Translations under genes and position numbers: made by a program | Assembly (NCBI GenBank): GCA_027475525.1 | Contig: JAMWFC010000044.1 | Coordinates: forward strand, 559,340-623,339 | Direction: 5' to 3' | Length of the DNA: 64,000 nucleotides | From: Macrolepiota albuminosa | Taxonomy: Eukaryota > Basidiomycota > Agaricomycetes > Agaricales > Agaricaceae | The notes under the pieces: model-generated | Seen by the model: only the letters and a program-made list of their open reading frames with translations | Told to the model about the DNA's origin: nothing | The model's database searches: none | Shown: piece by piece, positions 9,827 through 21,879 of the stretch | Layout: every line of letters starts with the position of its first letter | How positions within the stretch are numbered: the stretch's first letter is position 1

Positions 9827-12800
9827 ATGCCACAAAGTCTGAAAGATGTGAGAGTCAAAGAAGCAGCTTACAATGGGCTAGGTCAGCTCAGATTTTCCTA
9901 GCTCCTCTTATTGCTGCCTGAACAAGCAGGTGCACTCTGTTGGCATTGAAATTGAAGTAGATGTTGTGCAGGAAGTAGCCTATGCCTGATAAATACTTTG
10001 AGCTAGAAGCAATAAATCTTGATGTGTATGTGATGTATTTTGATAGTGTTTGGGGAGTTGGGTCAATGGGCAGATTATAGGAAGAATAAAAATAAGTCTA
10101 ATCTTGCATTTCTGTCACATAACAAGAAGCAGTAGACTTCTCTATTGATTTGGCCTAAATATAAAGAGTCCAAGCATCACGGTTGGTGCTGGACATAGGC
10201 AGGCAAACTATCTATTTGGACAGTTTGCTGAGGATGCTCAAAAGGACTTGTTCTATTGTGCTGGAAGAGAGTCTCTTGGAGGCTCAAAGTTGTGGACATG
10301 ATCAGCTGAGAACTGACAATGGAAGTTGTCAAAAAGAAGGCAGAAGAGGAGGTTGGCTCATGTGTTGTCTTTACTAGCTATATGACAAACATGTAGATCA
10401 ATCCATGTTTCAATCACAATTCCTGCTGCTGCTCTTAAAACTGAGTTGTGCATGTTTTCCAAAGCTCCTAAAGAATTAAACACAGCTACTGCATTGAGGC
10501 TGTCCATAAAGACAAAGAGTCTCCTTGGGGAATGTTCAAAACATGCAATGTGATGTACTGTAGAAAGAATAGCCAGCAGCTTCAAAAAGAAGATGTCAAC
10601 CTTTGGTTTTGATTGATCAGGGTTGAGCTGATATACATGTCCATTTCCTGTGAATACAAAAGCTAAAGCAAATTTTAAGCACACATCTGTCTACAAAACA
10701 AAATCTGCTGAGGAGTTGTTTCAATGAATTGTGTCAAGAAACAGATACTGACAGCTGATAGAAGGATTCTTAAAAGCCAAGCCAAGCCATCAGTTACTTC
10801 CCAATTTAAAAGGATGCCAGCATGCATTGTTGACTTGGAAGCAATTTTTCTGTAGATAGATGACAAAGCCAGACATTTCTATGAGGAATATTGAGAAGCC
10901 AATTAAGGTGTCCAGCAAGTTGTTGCCAGAATTGTAGTGAGGGACAACAATTTGGAGTGCTTATTAAGAATTCAATTTTTGAATGATGTCAGAATCCAAT
11001 GATTTTCAGACATTCTTCAAATTCTTGCTTTTTCTCTTCCAATAGACAGCCTATAGTGTCTCATTTGGGTCTGAGCCTGCCCTTAAATCTAACAAGGTCT
11101 GTTGCTATGTTTCAAAGGAAGAAATCATCTACAAAATTATATAGATTAGGCATGTCCAGTTTTACTATGTCTAACTAACACATAAGGCCTGCAATGGCAC
11201 ACTGGCAGTGAGGAGGTGCTCAGTTGCCAAATACTAATTGATATACAATGCACTATCAGCCATTGACTTTAACAACTTGTCATAATTGCCATAGTAAATA
11301 GGCTGGTAGGTTGAAAAAAAGCACTAGACACATTCAACTTCTATGTTAATAGTGATGTAGTAGGGTAGCATCATTTGGCATTGTAGAGCACTTGGCCAAA
11401 GGTTCTCATGTTATCATATTTAACCTTTGCATAGATTTTAGAAATTTCTTTGTTCAAACTGACATGGTGTGATCAGTTACTACTCTGGCCTTGCCCCTTT
11501 GCCAGACTACAAAAAGAGGAGACAACTTCATGCCTGAGAGGAGATCCTCCAATTGGAGTGTCTTGGACGATCTTCTGGCTTTGATTTCTTTATCCTGGAA
11601 CTATCTGATATGTAGCTTCCATGTCAGCATCATCAGTTGCATAAGTCTCAAGAGGATCTGGATTGCAATTGCTCCAGTCTCTGCTATCAAAAGGCCAAAA
11701 CCCTTCTCTTAAGCCTTTCATAACTGATGCAACAAAAGGCTGATTTGAATGGTCCCAAAGCATGAACTCAAAACATTGATATTAAATAGTGTTTCAACTC
11801 TGATGTAATTTTTAACAGCAGCTAATGTTTTTGCAATTAATGGATTGGAAAGGAGATGGATGGGAGGAGACAAAAGAGGTTGCACAGTTTTGGTGTCATG
11901 GGCCAACAGCAACATAGAGGAGGTTATAGCTGAACTATTCCAGACAAATCCTTGTTTGAAATGTAGAGAGTTTTCAGTAGAAATTCTAGCTCAAATGGGT
12001 ATAGTAGAATCTTTAAATAATGTAATAGGGGATTCCTTAGATCCCTGGATGTTGACATGACATTGCTTATCCTTGACCAAGAGACTTTTTAGCCCTTGTC
12101 TTCTTGCCTCTTCTACTCTGTGTATTGACTCTGTCCATTGTTCTGTGATACTGACATCTTGATCTGAGCTTAGCATAGCAATCATCATTGTCTTTGGCTC
12201 TATTTTAGCTGCCACACTCACAACAGATATTGTGTCAACAATTATTTTGACATGGGTCCACATTGAAATAACTCAAAATCCAATTCTGGCACACAGTTGT
12301 AGCCTGTTGTTTACTTGAAATGAAGCAAAAGTTTGCTCAGCACTTGATTCCAGATGATGGAAAAGCCATGGCAGCTGAAGTGCTGATAAGTTGTAAAAGG
12401 AAGAGAACTTACAGCTCAATTGGATCATCCAACCTGAATGGATTACAAGTGTATCTATCTTAAGTCTTGGCATCAAAGCAAATAGCCATTGCCAGTGCAG
12501 TAAATACAGAACAGAAGAAATCAGCAATTCTGCTTCTGTAAGATACAAGCTCTGATTGACAATGAGGATAAAATGCAAGCACAGCAACTATCCATTTGTC
12601 AAACACATGAGTCTAGTCAGATTCTGATAAAATAGGATGGTGTGTTGTGGCATAGTCCTTTCTGATAATCAAAAAACCGCTTGCAAAGTCCTTGAGTTCA
12701 TCATTATGATTATAGCCTTTTTTCAGAGTAGCATAAAGTTTCTCAAAGTCAAGGTAATGGTTGAAAATGACAAGTCTCCAAATAGATCTTGAAATCAGAT

Positions 12801-13560
12801 CCTTGAGCTTTTAAGCTAAGCAAAATTAATAAGTAAATTAATAACTCTTTCTTTTCCATACTCTTGTCACAGCTCCTAGGTTTTGACCAAATGGGAATCA
12901 ACAGTCAATTGGTCTTGAAAACAGGCAAGATGAGGTCCAATGGCCAGCAGAGTCTACAAGATCTCTACCTTTGGAAGAAGCTCTGACTTTACCAGACACT
13001 TGTGTTGGTAAATTGGCCTTTTTAGGAGATGGGTCCACTTAATCAAGCAAAGCTGCCCAAGCTGCTGATTTGACAGCTTGGGCATGAACTGATACTGTGC
13101 TACAATCCAACAGGATTCCACTCCAGTCTGGCCTTGCCAAACTTGTAGACTGATCAGGGAGTATGACTGAAAAGCAAGATGGTGAAGGGCTAGGTATTGT
13201 CCTGGCTTTGGCCTGGTGGATTTGAGGCAACACTGAGTGGCATCAATAAAGTCTTTGGCTTTATCAAGACAAAAACTAGAGGCTTGGAGCAACTGAACAA
13301 GCTCTCCAAGAGTATGGGTCCCCTCAACTGTTTTGTTGACAAGTTTCTGAGCAGTATCAGACTTTGATCAAACAGCTTTGAGAGCTTGTTCCTGAAACAG
13401 AGTGTACATCTCCATTGCAGATGCATGTCACTGACAAGTCTCACATTGACATATTTGAACATTTTCAGGGTGCATAGATAGATATGATGACAACATGGAT
13501 GAGAGTAAGAAATTGAAAAATAAACAACACTACAACTGTAATGTAGACCAATAAAAAGTT
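9827..13560 (-). pseudogene. YR2: decayed tyrosine-recombinase retrotransposon (gag, RT, RNase H, start of YR)
   Basis: Minus-strand reading in broken frames gives, in order: a gag-like part (~12250-13300) with a Cys-rich finger near 12260 (CQNNC, CCECGS); reverse transcriptase (~10900-12000) with LLSGMKLSPLFVVWQRGKAR and VTDH followed by FNLPAY; RNase H (10358-10684) with LFVFMDSLNAVAVFNSL and ending VCHIASKDNT; and, near 9900-9960, the start of a recombinase (YFLHNIYFNFNANRVHLLVQ). From memory this order and wording match DIRS/Ngaro-like elements common in basidiomycetes. Stops are dense. The recombinase catalytic half is missing, cut off at LTR-C. Confidence 0.65.
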
Positions 13561-14030
13561 TAGCTATTTCAATGTTTTGTGGAGAAAGAGATAATACCAA
13601 AGCAGATGGAAATAGCTAAGATGAGAGGTGAGCTAGGCTCACTGGGTGGCCATGAATTCATTGGTCTCACTGATAAAAGTACAACAAGAATAGAAATTCT
13701 GATAGGAGAAATAAAATACCCAAAGGCTGCAAAAGTAGCCAAACTCAGGGTGAAACCAATACAACAATGTGAGAAAGCATTGAGATGCTCACCTGGACAG
13801 ACAATGTGGAAGGAGACAGGTGGAGAAGAAGCTGCTCAGGATGTCTGAGACCTGATGCCTTACTGATCACAACTTGGCATCTGCTAGATCCTCGCACCAA
13901 GCTAAAATCAGCATCCAATTGCAAAAAGAGAAAAGAAAAAGGAACAAGAGGCACATGGAGGATTCCTTGACATGCAGAGGCCTCTGAAAAATGCTCTTCA
14001 CCTTCAGTGCTTGCCTTTATGTCAATTTAT
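13561..14030. other. Unassigned sequence upstream of YR2
   Basis: A plus-strand open stretch at 13579-13848 (89 codons, lysine-rich) has no recognisable domain and no convincing start context. It may be decayed YR2 5' sequence. Nothing firmer can be said. Confidence 0.3.
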
Positions 14031-14038
14031 AAACACTT

Positions 14039-14340
14039 GACAGAAAAAATTGAAGACATTTTTCTTACACTGACACAGGCTGCTGCTTATATGAGCATCT
14101 AGATAGACAAATACTCTTGGGATCATATGACAGCTAAAATTAAAGATATTTTTCCCACACTGACACAGGCTGCTGCTTACATGAACATCTGGATAGACAA
14201 ACTGTCTATGAATCATATGACAGCAAAAATTAAAGACATTTTTTCTATGCAATTACCTTAGCCTCAGGACAAATCATTAACAACAAGAAAAAAAATCACA
14301 TGATAGCAAAAATCAAAGACATTTTTCCCACACATAGTCT
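14039..14340 (+). repeat. 90-bp minisatellite, about 3.5 units
   Basis: Units start at 14039, 14129 and 14219, exactly 90 bp apart, with a partial unit at 14302. Each starts gacagc(t/a)aaaatt(a)aagac and contains the block cactgacacaggctgctgct. Ninety is a multiple of three, and on the plus strand units 2-3 stay open as a 30-residue repeat (TAKIKDIFPTLTQAAAYMNI, then WIDKLSMNHM). Unit 1 has a stop (ATC TAG). It could be a remnant of a repeat-protein gene or simply a satellite. Confidence 0.8.
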
Positions 14341-14344
14341 GCTG

Positions 14345-17300
14345 TACAGAAAAACCTCAATCCATTCTAGATCTCTGAATCTATCTCAGGCCACTACTAT
14401 CTGCCCTTTTCTTTCAATATGGGTAGTTTAACAAATTATGTATATTATTGATTAGTTTGAAGGTGTTTTAATAGCTGGAGCAACAAATATCAATCATCTG
14501 ATGCAATGTCTGGGGTGTTAATAGTATGAGGTTGTACAAAGAATTGTTCTCTCTGAAGATACTCTGGTCTTTATAGATGCACACTGACACTCACTATAAT
14601 AGAATTATATCTTGTAATTTGCACGTAGAAAGAAAAGAAAGCTCTCAGTAGATAATTCTTAGTGCAAGAATGTAGCACCATACAGAAGTCTTTGAGCATA
14701 ACAACAATCAGTTAATAAGACTAATAAGATAGTGACTGCTGATTGAACAATAATCAGTAATCAGTAAGTAAGTTGAAAGATTAATACAATAGTGACTGAT
14801 GAATGAACAATCAGTAAATAGACTAATAAAACAGTGACTACTGAATGAACAATAATCAGTAAATAGTAACTGTCAAAACTTGATCATGCTGTCATTGCTT
14901 AGGCCTGATAATCCAAAAACACCCTATACTATACAACAATTGCAATTCTGCATGATTACTTGAGAAGATTGAAGTAGTTGAAGCTTGTCTTTTTGTACAC
15001 TACTAAAATAACTTCTATACTATACAGTTTTACATGTGAATATATGCTAAGTAACTCAGATTATACTAGAGCACAAGACAAGCTAAGTCTAGACCATTGA
15101 ATAGGTGCCTAAGACTCTGATCACATGAGTAGAATGATACTATTGCCTCTAAATAGAAATTGCCTATGATATCTTGATTTCAAGTTTTTATGTCTTTCAT
15201 TTGCCTTGATAACTTTCAACAGGACAATAACCCCAAACACAATTTAAGAGGGCTAGCAAGTGGTTTGAAGACAATGACTTTGATATCCTCTGGTGGTCAG
15301 CCCAAAACCTCTGGAAGTATTTTAAGAAGTGGCTTAGGCAGTATAAAACACTGGTGTGCATAAATTGTAGAAGAGAGTCATAAAGCAATGGGATAAAATA
15401 CTACTAGAAGAATATGAAAGACTGATAAAAGCATGCCTAGAAGAATTCAAGCAGTAGCAGATACCCTCACTTCAGGGCATACCAGAGATTTCTGGAAAAA
15501 CATCAATTAGAAACAGGTCAGATAATTTCTAACAAGTATTTCTTTAGAAAATTCCGGAAAAATTGCCTTATTAGGAAATTTTTATTAAAGTTTCTGGAGA
15601 AACACTTATTAAAAATTACATGACCTGTTTTTAATAAATGTTTCTTTAGAAATCTCTGGCATGCCCTGAAGTGCCTTCTCTATTCTCAACTTCTCAAACT
15701 CTCTTTTACTCCATCATCTAAAATTTCATTCAATTATCAGGGCAGTTTTGTTAACTTATTTTAATTTCTTATTTTTCCAACATTTTTTAGCAATAACAGA
15801 TAGAAACACCTTGTGGAAAGCATAAACAATGTCATATGTCGTTATATGTATTGAATAGACATATTCAATCTTGTTCAATCATCTTCTTAATATCTACTAC
15901 TATTAGGTGATCTATTAGAAGACTTACTTTTTCAGCATCCTCAAAAGAAGCAAGATGATGAAGCATATGGTTTGTAAAATTCCTCTGTGGATTAGCATAA
16001 GGAGTATAAGTGAAATTTGTACAATATAATTTTGATATGAGGAGAAGAAGATTGCAAATAAGCTGATGTTGAGTCAGAACAAGTTAAATAAGAATGAGAA
16101 GTTTGAAATGCATGATTGGTATTTGAAGATGAAAAAGTACATGAGGTGGTAATGGGATATTATGAGGTTGAATGTCTTCTGGACAAACAGAATTTGCTCA
16201 AAATATATGTGTAGAAGAAGGTTGTAAAAGAACAGGATTTGAATATGATGAAATGGGATGTGACAAAACTAGTGAGTCAGATTGATATGTGTGGACAGAA
16301 GGGAGACAAACTGGTGGTTGTTGTGGTACAGAAGCATGAAAAAAAGTAGATACATGCAGTAATAAAGATGAAGGAACAAAAAAAAGAATTCTGATGAGAA
16401 TGAAAAGAATGATTATTCTGAAGAACATTAGGTGTATTGAGAGTATTAAAAACATGTATAGAAGAATGAGGTCTTTGTGAATTGGTGATTGGTAGCTCAG
16501 ATAATGGACAGGCCCATTATTGGAAACATTTGAGCATTATTGCTGATATGGGGAAATTGTCAAGGATGGTGTTCTCTTATGAAATAATGAAACATGGTAA
16601 TATAAAAAGGATGGAGCACTGTGGAGCTAGTCACAAATGCCTAGTATATGCACAAATAGGCAAATTGATCTACAAAAAGTCCAAGTGTAAAAGAAGGCCC
16701 ATAACTTGGAATCCTGAACCTTTATATGAATACAATTAAGAATCAGCCTCAGTGTTGAGCCTCTATCAAGATCAACAACTAAATTTGAAATACCTATACA
16801 GATACAATTAAAAATACTAAGTAAAACATATAAGTATTGTTATAAAAATAAAAAATGAATAAGCTAGAAATTGCTGACAGCCTCAGTGTTGAGCCTATGT
16901 TGAGTTAACAACTGAGGCTGTAAAGAAAGAAGCAATGGATGGTATGACTGATTGATGTAAATAATCGGATGTGTGGAGATAAGACTTATAGGTCAACACT
17001 CACTATTACTCAAGACTCCCATGCAATAAGATTGTCAACTACCACTAAATCATCTTATCTCCCACCAACATATTTGCTAGACAAGCCATTTATTTACAAT
17101 AATCAATAGAGATGGGCCACTGCAGTGCACAGCAATACCAAGGTCTACAGTAGAGTTTTGTCAATGACTATTTATAAAATTAAATAGTCAAAAAGAGATC
17201 AATGGCACAATTACTCAAGCAGAGAAAGAAATTTTAGCTACTATTTATATGAAACTTGAGCTCAAATTTAAATAAATTGAGCTTTTAAGTGAGTTTGTGT

Positions 17301-18465
17301 TAGGAGACATTCCAACAGTGGCTTAGTGGAATGTCTCTCAACAGTTTGAAGAGAGGGGTTTCTCAATAATTGAGGAAGTGGATCATATATATTAGTGTCT
17401 ATTAACATAAATCCAAGAATCAAATAGCATGATATGTATTAATAAGTAGACAAATAAAATATAAAGACTTAACTTCAAAGCCTTCAATTTTCATTATTGT
17501 CTCTGTAAGCATAGAAGATATTGACATCAATATGATGTCTATACAAAGACAGATGTATCTTTTTGCAATTGTGGCTTTGTATTTATAGCTTATAAATAAA
17601 TAGAAATAGTTTGAGTACTACAGCAAACTATGCCAAAAATAAGAAATGAATCTGCTTCTTATAGGTATTTTTTGGTGCTATATAAGCACAAGATATAATT
17701 TATATCCAAGATAATTAATTAAAGTTTCTCAGTTTCTAATAGCTCTCTAATAATTTATTTCAATATATTAAGTATATCAATTAATGTAAATAAGAGACTA
17801 AAATCATAACAGTTGTTATAGATTGACAACTCTCATGTACAATTTTTATTCAATGATACTTAGCATCATAGCAGATTGACAACTAGGTATAAAATGTTAA
17901 AAAAAAAGCAAATTTATAAACTCAATCAATATGTCAAAATGCAATTTCTGAACAGATTGATCAAACAATAAACTATTACAGAAGCAATAGCTTATATAAA
18001 CTATTGATGGAGCATCAGCTTATATAAGCACATTCTATTAAATAGAAAACTGGATCTATACAAGCTTATAGAAAAAATAATTCAAAAAGTTTTATGAATA
18101 TCAAAGACAATGTGGTCTAATTTTTAAAGATGAAAATAAATAAAAAGAACAGAATAATAACTGCTAGAGCAAAAAAAAATTATCACATAATTGTACAATT
18201 TTCATGCATGCTCCTCTTTCTAGGTACTAGATGTAATAAATTACAATAATAAACAAGGCATTTAACAATATGAAACAAATTACATATTTAAGAAAAAAAA
18301 ACATATACACACATTTAAAAAACATACATATATATATGGAAAAAAAAACAAAATCTCTCAACTTGGTAAAAGAAAAAAACAATAATGCCATCAATACAGA
18401 AAAAAAACAACTTAAAATATAGATATATAGAAAATAAAAGTATAATCTTTTAACATAAAAAAATT
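14345..18465. other. AT-rich, gene-free region
   Basis: About 4 kb of strongly AT-rich sequence with only short random open frames. The longest (16198-16455 minus and 16482-16739 plus, 85 codons each) show no domain. The 19-mer cagcctcagtgttgagcct occurs twice, at ~16744 and ~16877; the second copy forms a small inverted repeat with CTGAGGCTG at ~16911. This is most likely very old transposon sequence decayed beyond recognition. Confidence 0.5.
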
Positions 18466-18474
18466 GGTTAATTA

Positions 18475-18760
18475 CTCAGCAGAGATAGCAGAAAAGAGGA
18501 GCAACATAATAGCTGGTAAAGATAGCCAAAAGGAAGCAAATTTTGAGGACATGGTAGTAATAGCCAGTAGAAATAGCCAGTAAAGATAGCTGCAAGGAAA
18601 CAAATATCAAGGACATAGTAGTAATAGCCAGTAAAGATAGCCAAAAGAAAGCAAATATTGAGGGCATAGCCAGTAAAGGAAGAGACACAGCAATGGCTGA
18701 GATCATGTGAGGGGCACAAATTTTGAGGACAAAATAAACTGCATTTATGTTTTAGGCTAA
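18475..18760 (-). repeat. Repeat R, inverted copy: short imperfect tandem units
   Basis: On the minus strand this reads as repeated blocks of the type 'tgtcctcaaaatttgcttcc' plus 'ggctatctttactggctat', five or so units of ~45-70 bp. The same wording flanks both ends of YR1 (21011-21093 and 40616-40745), so YR1 was inserted into another copy of R. The repeat spuriously leaves long open frames on the minus strand. Confidence 0.65.
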
Positions 18761-18840
18761 ACATAGCACTGCCATATAGAATTACAATTTTGTGACAAGA
18801 TCACTCATAAATATGCAAAACCTGAAACTCAAAATTACTA

Positions 18841-19245
18841 TTAAGAGGAAGATGCATTTCCAATATCTTGGCTCCTTAATAGTTGTTTCCTGGAAGTGAG
18901 GAGGTGTGTATGTTCTGTGTGAACTTGATGGCTAAACTTGATGTAGGCAGTGCAATGTGTATCAATGCAGTGTTTTTTAGAACCTTCTCCATTGAGTCCA
19001 GCAGTGAATTCCCATTCCATATCCAATCCTAATGTAAGATTGATTTTATTGTCATCTGTAATATGAGATAGAATACTAAAACAAACAGCTTGAATTGCAA
19101 CTGAGCCAGATGCTATATCAATAAGCCTTTGAGTATCCAGGCTTAGTAAGGTGCCCAAGAGGACTTTGATGTAGGATACAATGGAATGGACCCAAAGCTG
19201 AAGGAGAACAAAGGAAAGATAAGAACATGATATCAGCTCTATCAC
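18841..19245 (-). pseudogene. Fragment resembling a 3'-5' exonuclease domain protein
   Basis: A 134-codon minus-strand open frame. Its middle (INLTLGLDMEWEFTAGLNGE) resembles the first exonuclease motif (GxDxEW) of WRN-type DEDD 3'-5' exonucleases. The rest (HQVHTEHTHLLTSRKQLLRS) I do not recognise. No second or third exonuclease motif is present and the surroundings are repeat sequence, so this is at best a broken gene piece, perhaps transposon-associated. The assignment rests on one motif. Confidence 0.3.
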
Positions 19246-19642
19246 AAGCTTGAAGCTTTTGATAGATCATGGGAAAGTGTATACTAATGGCTCTCTATAG
19301 CATCCATTTGGGGCAAGTGCATTTACTGACCATATATGGTTACTAAGGTCCCAGGCGCTGTACCACAGCCCACAACAAAAGTCATAAAAGTTTTAGTTAC
19401 TCTTTGTTACTATACATAGTCACTAAGCTTGTGCCAGGTATGACACCAAAGCTACAATATAATTGTCTGATCTCATTCTTTCCACCTATTCAGAGCGGCA
19501 CTCCGGCAGTTTTAAAGATCAGATCACTCACTTACACGTGAATTTAGGACACCCGGTACAACTTCACAGGGCCCCTTCAAGTTACTCTCCTCCTTTGAGA
19601 GGACGATCACTTCACCCGAGGAAATCTCACTCCTACCTCATC

Positions 19643-20955
19643 ATGAGTAAAGTTGGAACATTTGGATATCTTTGCGAACAGCTGTCGCGAGTTCCACCAG
19701 TGATCAAGGTCGACCTCACTGGGAAGACAGTAATGGTCGTAGGAGCAAACACTGGTCTTGGATTCGAAACATGTAAACATTTTTCGCTCATGAATCCTAC
19801 GCGCATCATACTGGTGTGTCGTGATAAAGCTAGGGGTGAAGCAGCGGTAGCGAGTGCGGGACTGTCTGTGGCTTGTTGCTTTTTCAATTATCTAACATCA
19901 TCCGTGTAGGATTATCCAAGGAAACAGGGTACAAGGCGGTGGAACTTTGGCTCGTTGATCTAAGCGAATTTGCGTCTGTGGTTTCGTTTGCTGATAAATT
20001 TGAGAAGGAAGGTGGTCCCCTAGACATTCTGGTAGCAAATGCTGCAATTTTAACCAGCAAATACTCTACTACAGCAGATGGTTGGGAGAAGACGTGAGTT
20101 GTTTCTCTACTCTAGATATCAGCATCCCACTTCATACCATGATACAGAATCCAGGTTAACTGTTTATCTCTCTTCTTGCTTGCGCTGCGCTTGCTTCCGA
20201 AGTTGCTTGAAACGGCTGTGAAGAAAAATACACATTCTCGCTTGGTGTTCGTCACCAGCGGAGCACATTGTTGGTCCGGGCTGGAAAACAGGTTGCCCGA
20301 GAACAAAGTCTTTCAGACAATGAGTAGTAAAGAGTACGACGTTTCACCGTATGTTCTTCAAGTCTTTCATAAATGTCATCATTTAACTTGGCTATTACAC
20401 CCACAACATTCAGTGTTGACCGTTATTATGATACCAAGCGTTGGTTTTATAAGTCCACTGTCTGAAGCTTCTCTCTCAACTTAGGTTATTTAGTATTCAA
20501 CATCTTTTTTGTTCAAGCGCTCAATGAGCGATTGGGTGCAAAATCACCAGTGATCGTCGACAGCGTCAACCCCGGCTTATGTCGCTCAGAACTAGGCCGG
20601 GAGTTGACTGGGTTGAGTGCTGTACTTGTTTGGATGAGTTTGAAAATCCTGGCGCGGTCATCAGAAGAGGGTGGAAGGGAACTCGTTTATGCCGCGTTGG
20701 GAGGCCGGGACCAGGACAATGAGGATCAATTCCGAGGCGCATATATTTCGGCAACAAGGATATCAGAAGCCAGTTATTTTGCTGTTGGGCCGAAAGGGCG
20801 TAAAGTACAGGATAAACTTTGGGTGCGTGAAGGTCTTTCGAACATTAGCCAAGCCTAATGTGCTGTTGTAGAGCGAGATTGTGGACATACTCGCCAAGGT
20901 TGATCCTCGTGTTCGATACGGAATAGAGAAATATCTTTCACAAGTCGCCCTGTAA
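19643..20955 (+). CDS. Short-chain dehydrogenase/reductase (retinol-dehydrogenase-like), six exons
   Basis: NAD(P)-dependent oxidoreductase of the classical SDR fold; substrate not predictable. Exons: 19643-19853, 19910-20093, 20148-20348, 20414-20439, 20494-20822, 20872-20955. All five introns are GT-AG and 49-65 bp. They join to 1035 nt (344 residues), normal for the family. Visible motifs in order: cofactor glycine motif GANTGLG (~res. 36-42), ANAAIL where NAG is usual, catalytic Ser in VFVTSGAH, active-site YYDTK (Tyr-x3-Lys) in the tiny fourth exon, and NPGLCRSEL after it. The frame is open for 60 codons upstream of the chosen ATG, but MSKVGTFG is the usual kind of start. Coding sequence keeps many CpG, unlike its neighbours. 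The stop lies 138 bp from the end of YR1. Introns were placed by eye from domain continuity. Confidence 0.9.
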
Positions 20956-21010
20956 GGGCCATTTTAGGCGTAATAAATTGTGTTCCGAGGTTTTACTACT
21001 TGCTTTGGCA

Positions 21011-21093
21011 CGCATTTTGTCCTCGAAATTGCCCCTCACGTGACTTCGGCTATTGCTGTGCTACCAGCAATGTCCTCGAAATTTGCTCTCTTT
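21011..21093 (+). repeat. Repeat R, left half, split by YR1
   Basis: Reads attttgtcctcgaaattgcc...atgtcctcgaaatttgctctcttt, the same wording as the inverted R copy at 18670-18745. It ends in TCTTT exactly where YR1's B2 repeat begins. The other half of the same R copy resumes at 40616 beyond YR1. Confidence 0.6.
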
Positions 21094-21245
21094 GACTTCG
21101 TTGCGTTGCCAAGAAAATATATAGCATTGATGTAATATTGATACAGAATGTATAACAGTGGGATGGGTGAGGACGCGGACTGATGGTCGCGTGCTCCGAC
21201 TTTTCGCGACCTAAGGGGAGGAATGTTAACTTTCAGCTGTGATTC
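21094..21245 (-). repeat. YR1 terminal repeat B2
   Basis: Near-identical to 21596-21740 (gacttcgttgcgttgcc..., cttttcgcgacctaaggg..., tttcagctgtgattc), with a 9-bp insertion aatgttaac at 21222-21230. It forms the outer, SDR-gene-side end of YR1. Confidence 0.8.
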
Positions 21246-21419
21246 GGGTGGGTGGGAAGGACAAAATGTGTTCTATCTGAATTACATTACCTGATGCCCT
21301 GAATCTTTGGTTTTCTCCGGTTCACAAAAGTCATTAGGGTGCATTCTTACCTATGTTAACTGTCTCGGAATGCGAGATGTCTGCCAATTCCCCTGTACTG
21401 GACTTTGGGAGGGAGGGCG

Positions 21420-21595
21420 GGAAATTTTTTGCTGTCATAGGCTTGTCGGGTACAAGAACGCAACGAAAACTCTGAGGTGGTGACACGAAGCAACAGGGAA
21501 TTCGTGTGACAGCACCGCCACCCTCAGTCAAAGACCACACCCTTTCTGCCGTTCGACTCTCACGACTGACAGGCCAGCCATCTTTGACTTCGTTG
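21420..21595 (-). repeat. YR1 repeat A2
   Basis: Matches A1 at 40449-40615: both contain cataggcttgtc, agcaccgccaccctcagtca and gactgacaggccagccatct. It lies against B1 with the junction ATCTTTGACTTCG. About 170 bp (21246-21419) between B2 and A2 has no visible partner at the A1 end. Confidence 0.8.
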
Positions 21596-21740
21596 CATTG
21601 CCAAGAAAATATATAGCATTGATGTAATATTGATACAGAATGTATACCGATTATGTTAGAGTGGGATGGGTGAGGATGTGGACTGATGGTCGCATGCTCC
21701 GACTTTTCGCGACCTAAGGGGAGGTTTTCAGCTGTGATTC
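21596..21740 (-). repeat. YR1 repeat B1
   Basis: Direct repeat of B2, differing by scattered transitions and by a short insertion (ccgattatgtt) after the block cagaatgtata. It follows the recombinase gene on the minus strand, as expected for B1. Confidence 0.8.
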
Positions 21741-21879
21741 CCCTTTTCCACATAGGAGGCCATGACGCGTCACGGGTGATACCAAAATGGTAAACACGAT
21801 TCCCCCATTGTGAAGTGTGGCTTTATGAGTTGTGAACATTTTGCTTACCTACAGGCAGCTTATCTTCTAAAAGCTAGAG

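Noticed and set aside
14039..14340. Possible CRISPR-like repeat array
   Set aside because: Units are contiguous 90-mers without unique spacers, and the genome is plainly eukaryotic. It is a minisatellite.
16198..16739. Two 85-codon frames in the AT-rich region
   Set aside because: Composition-driven, no motif, no intron structure or neighbours to support them.
18468..18764. 98-codon minus frame with Leu/Tyr/Phe repeats resembling membrane segments
   Set aside because: Produced by the tandem units of repeat R, which are non-coding at its other copies.
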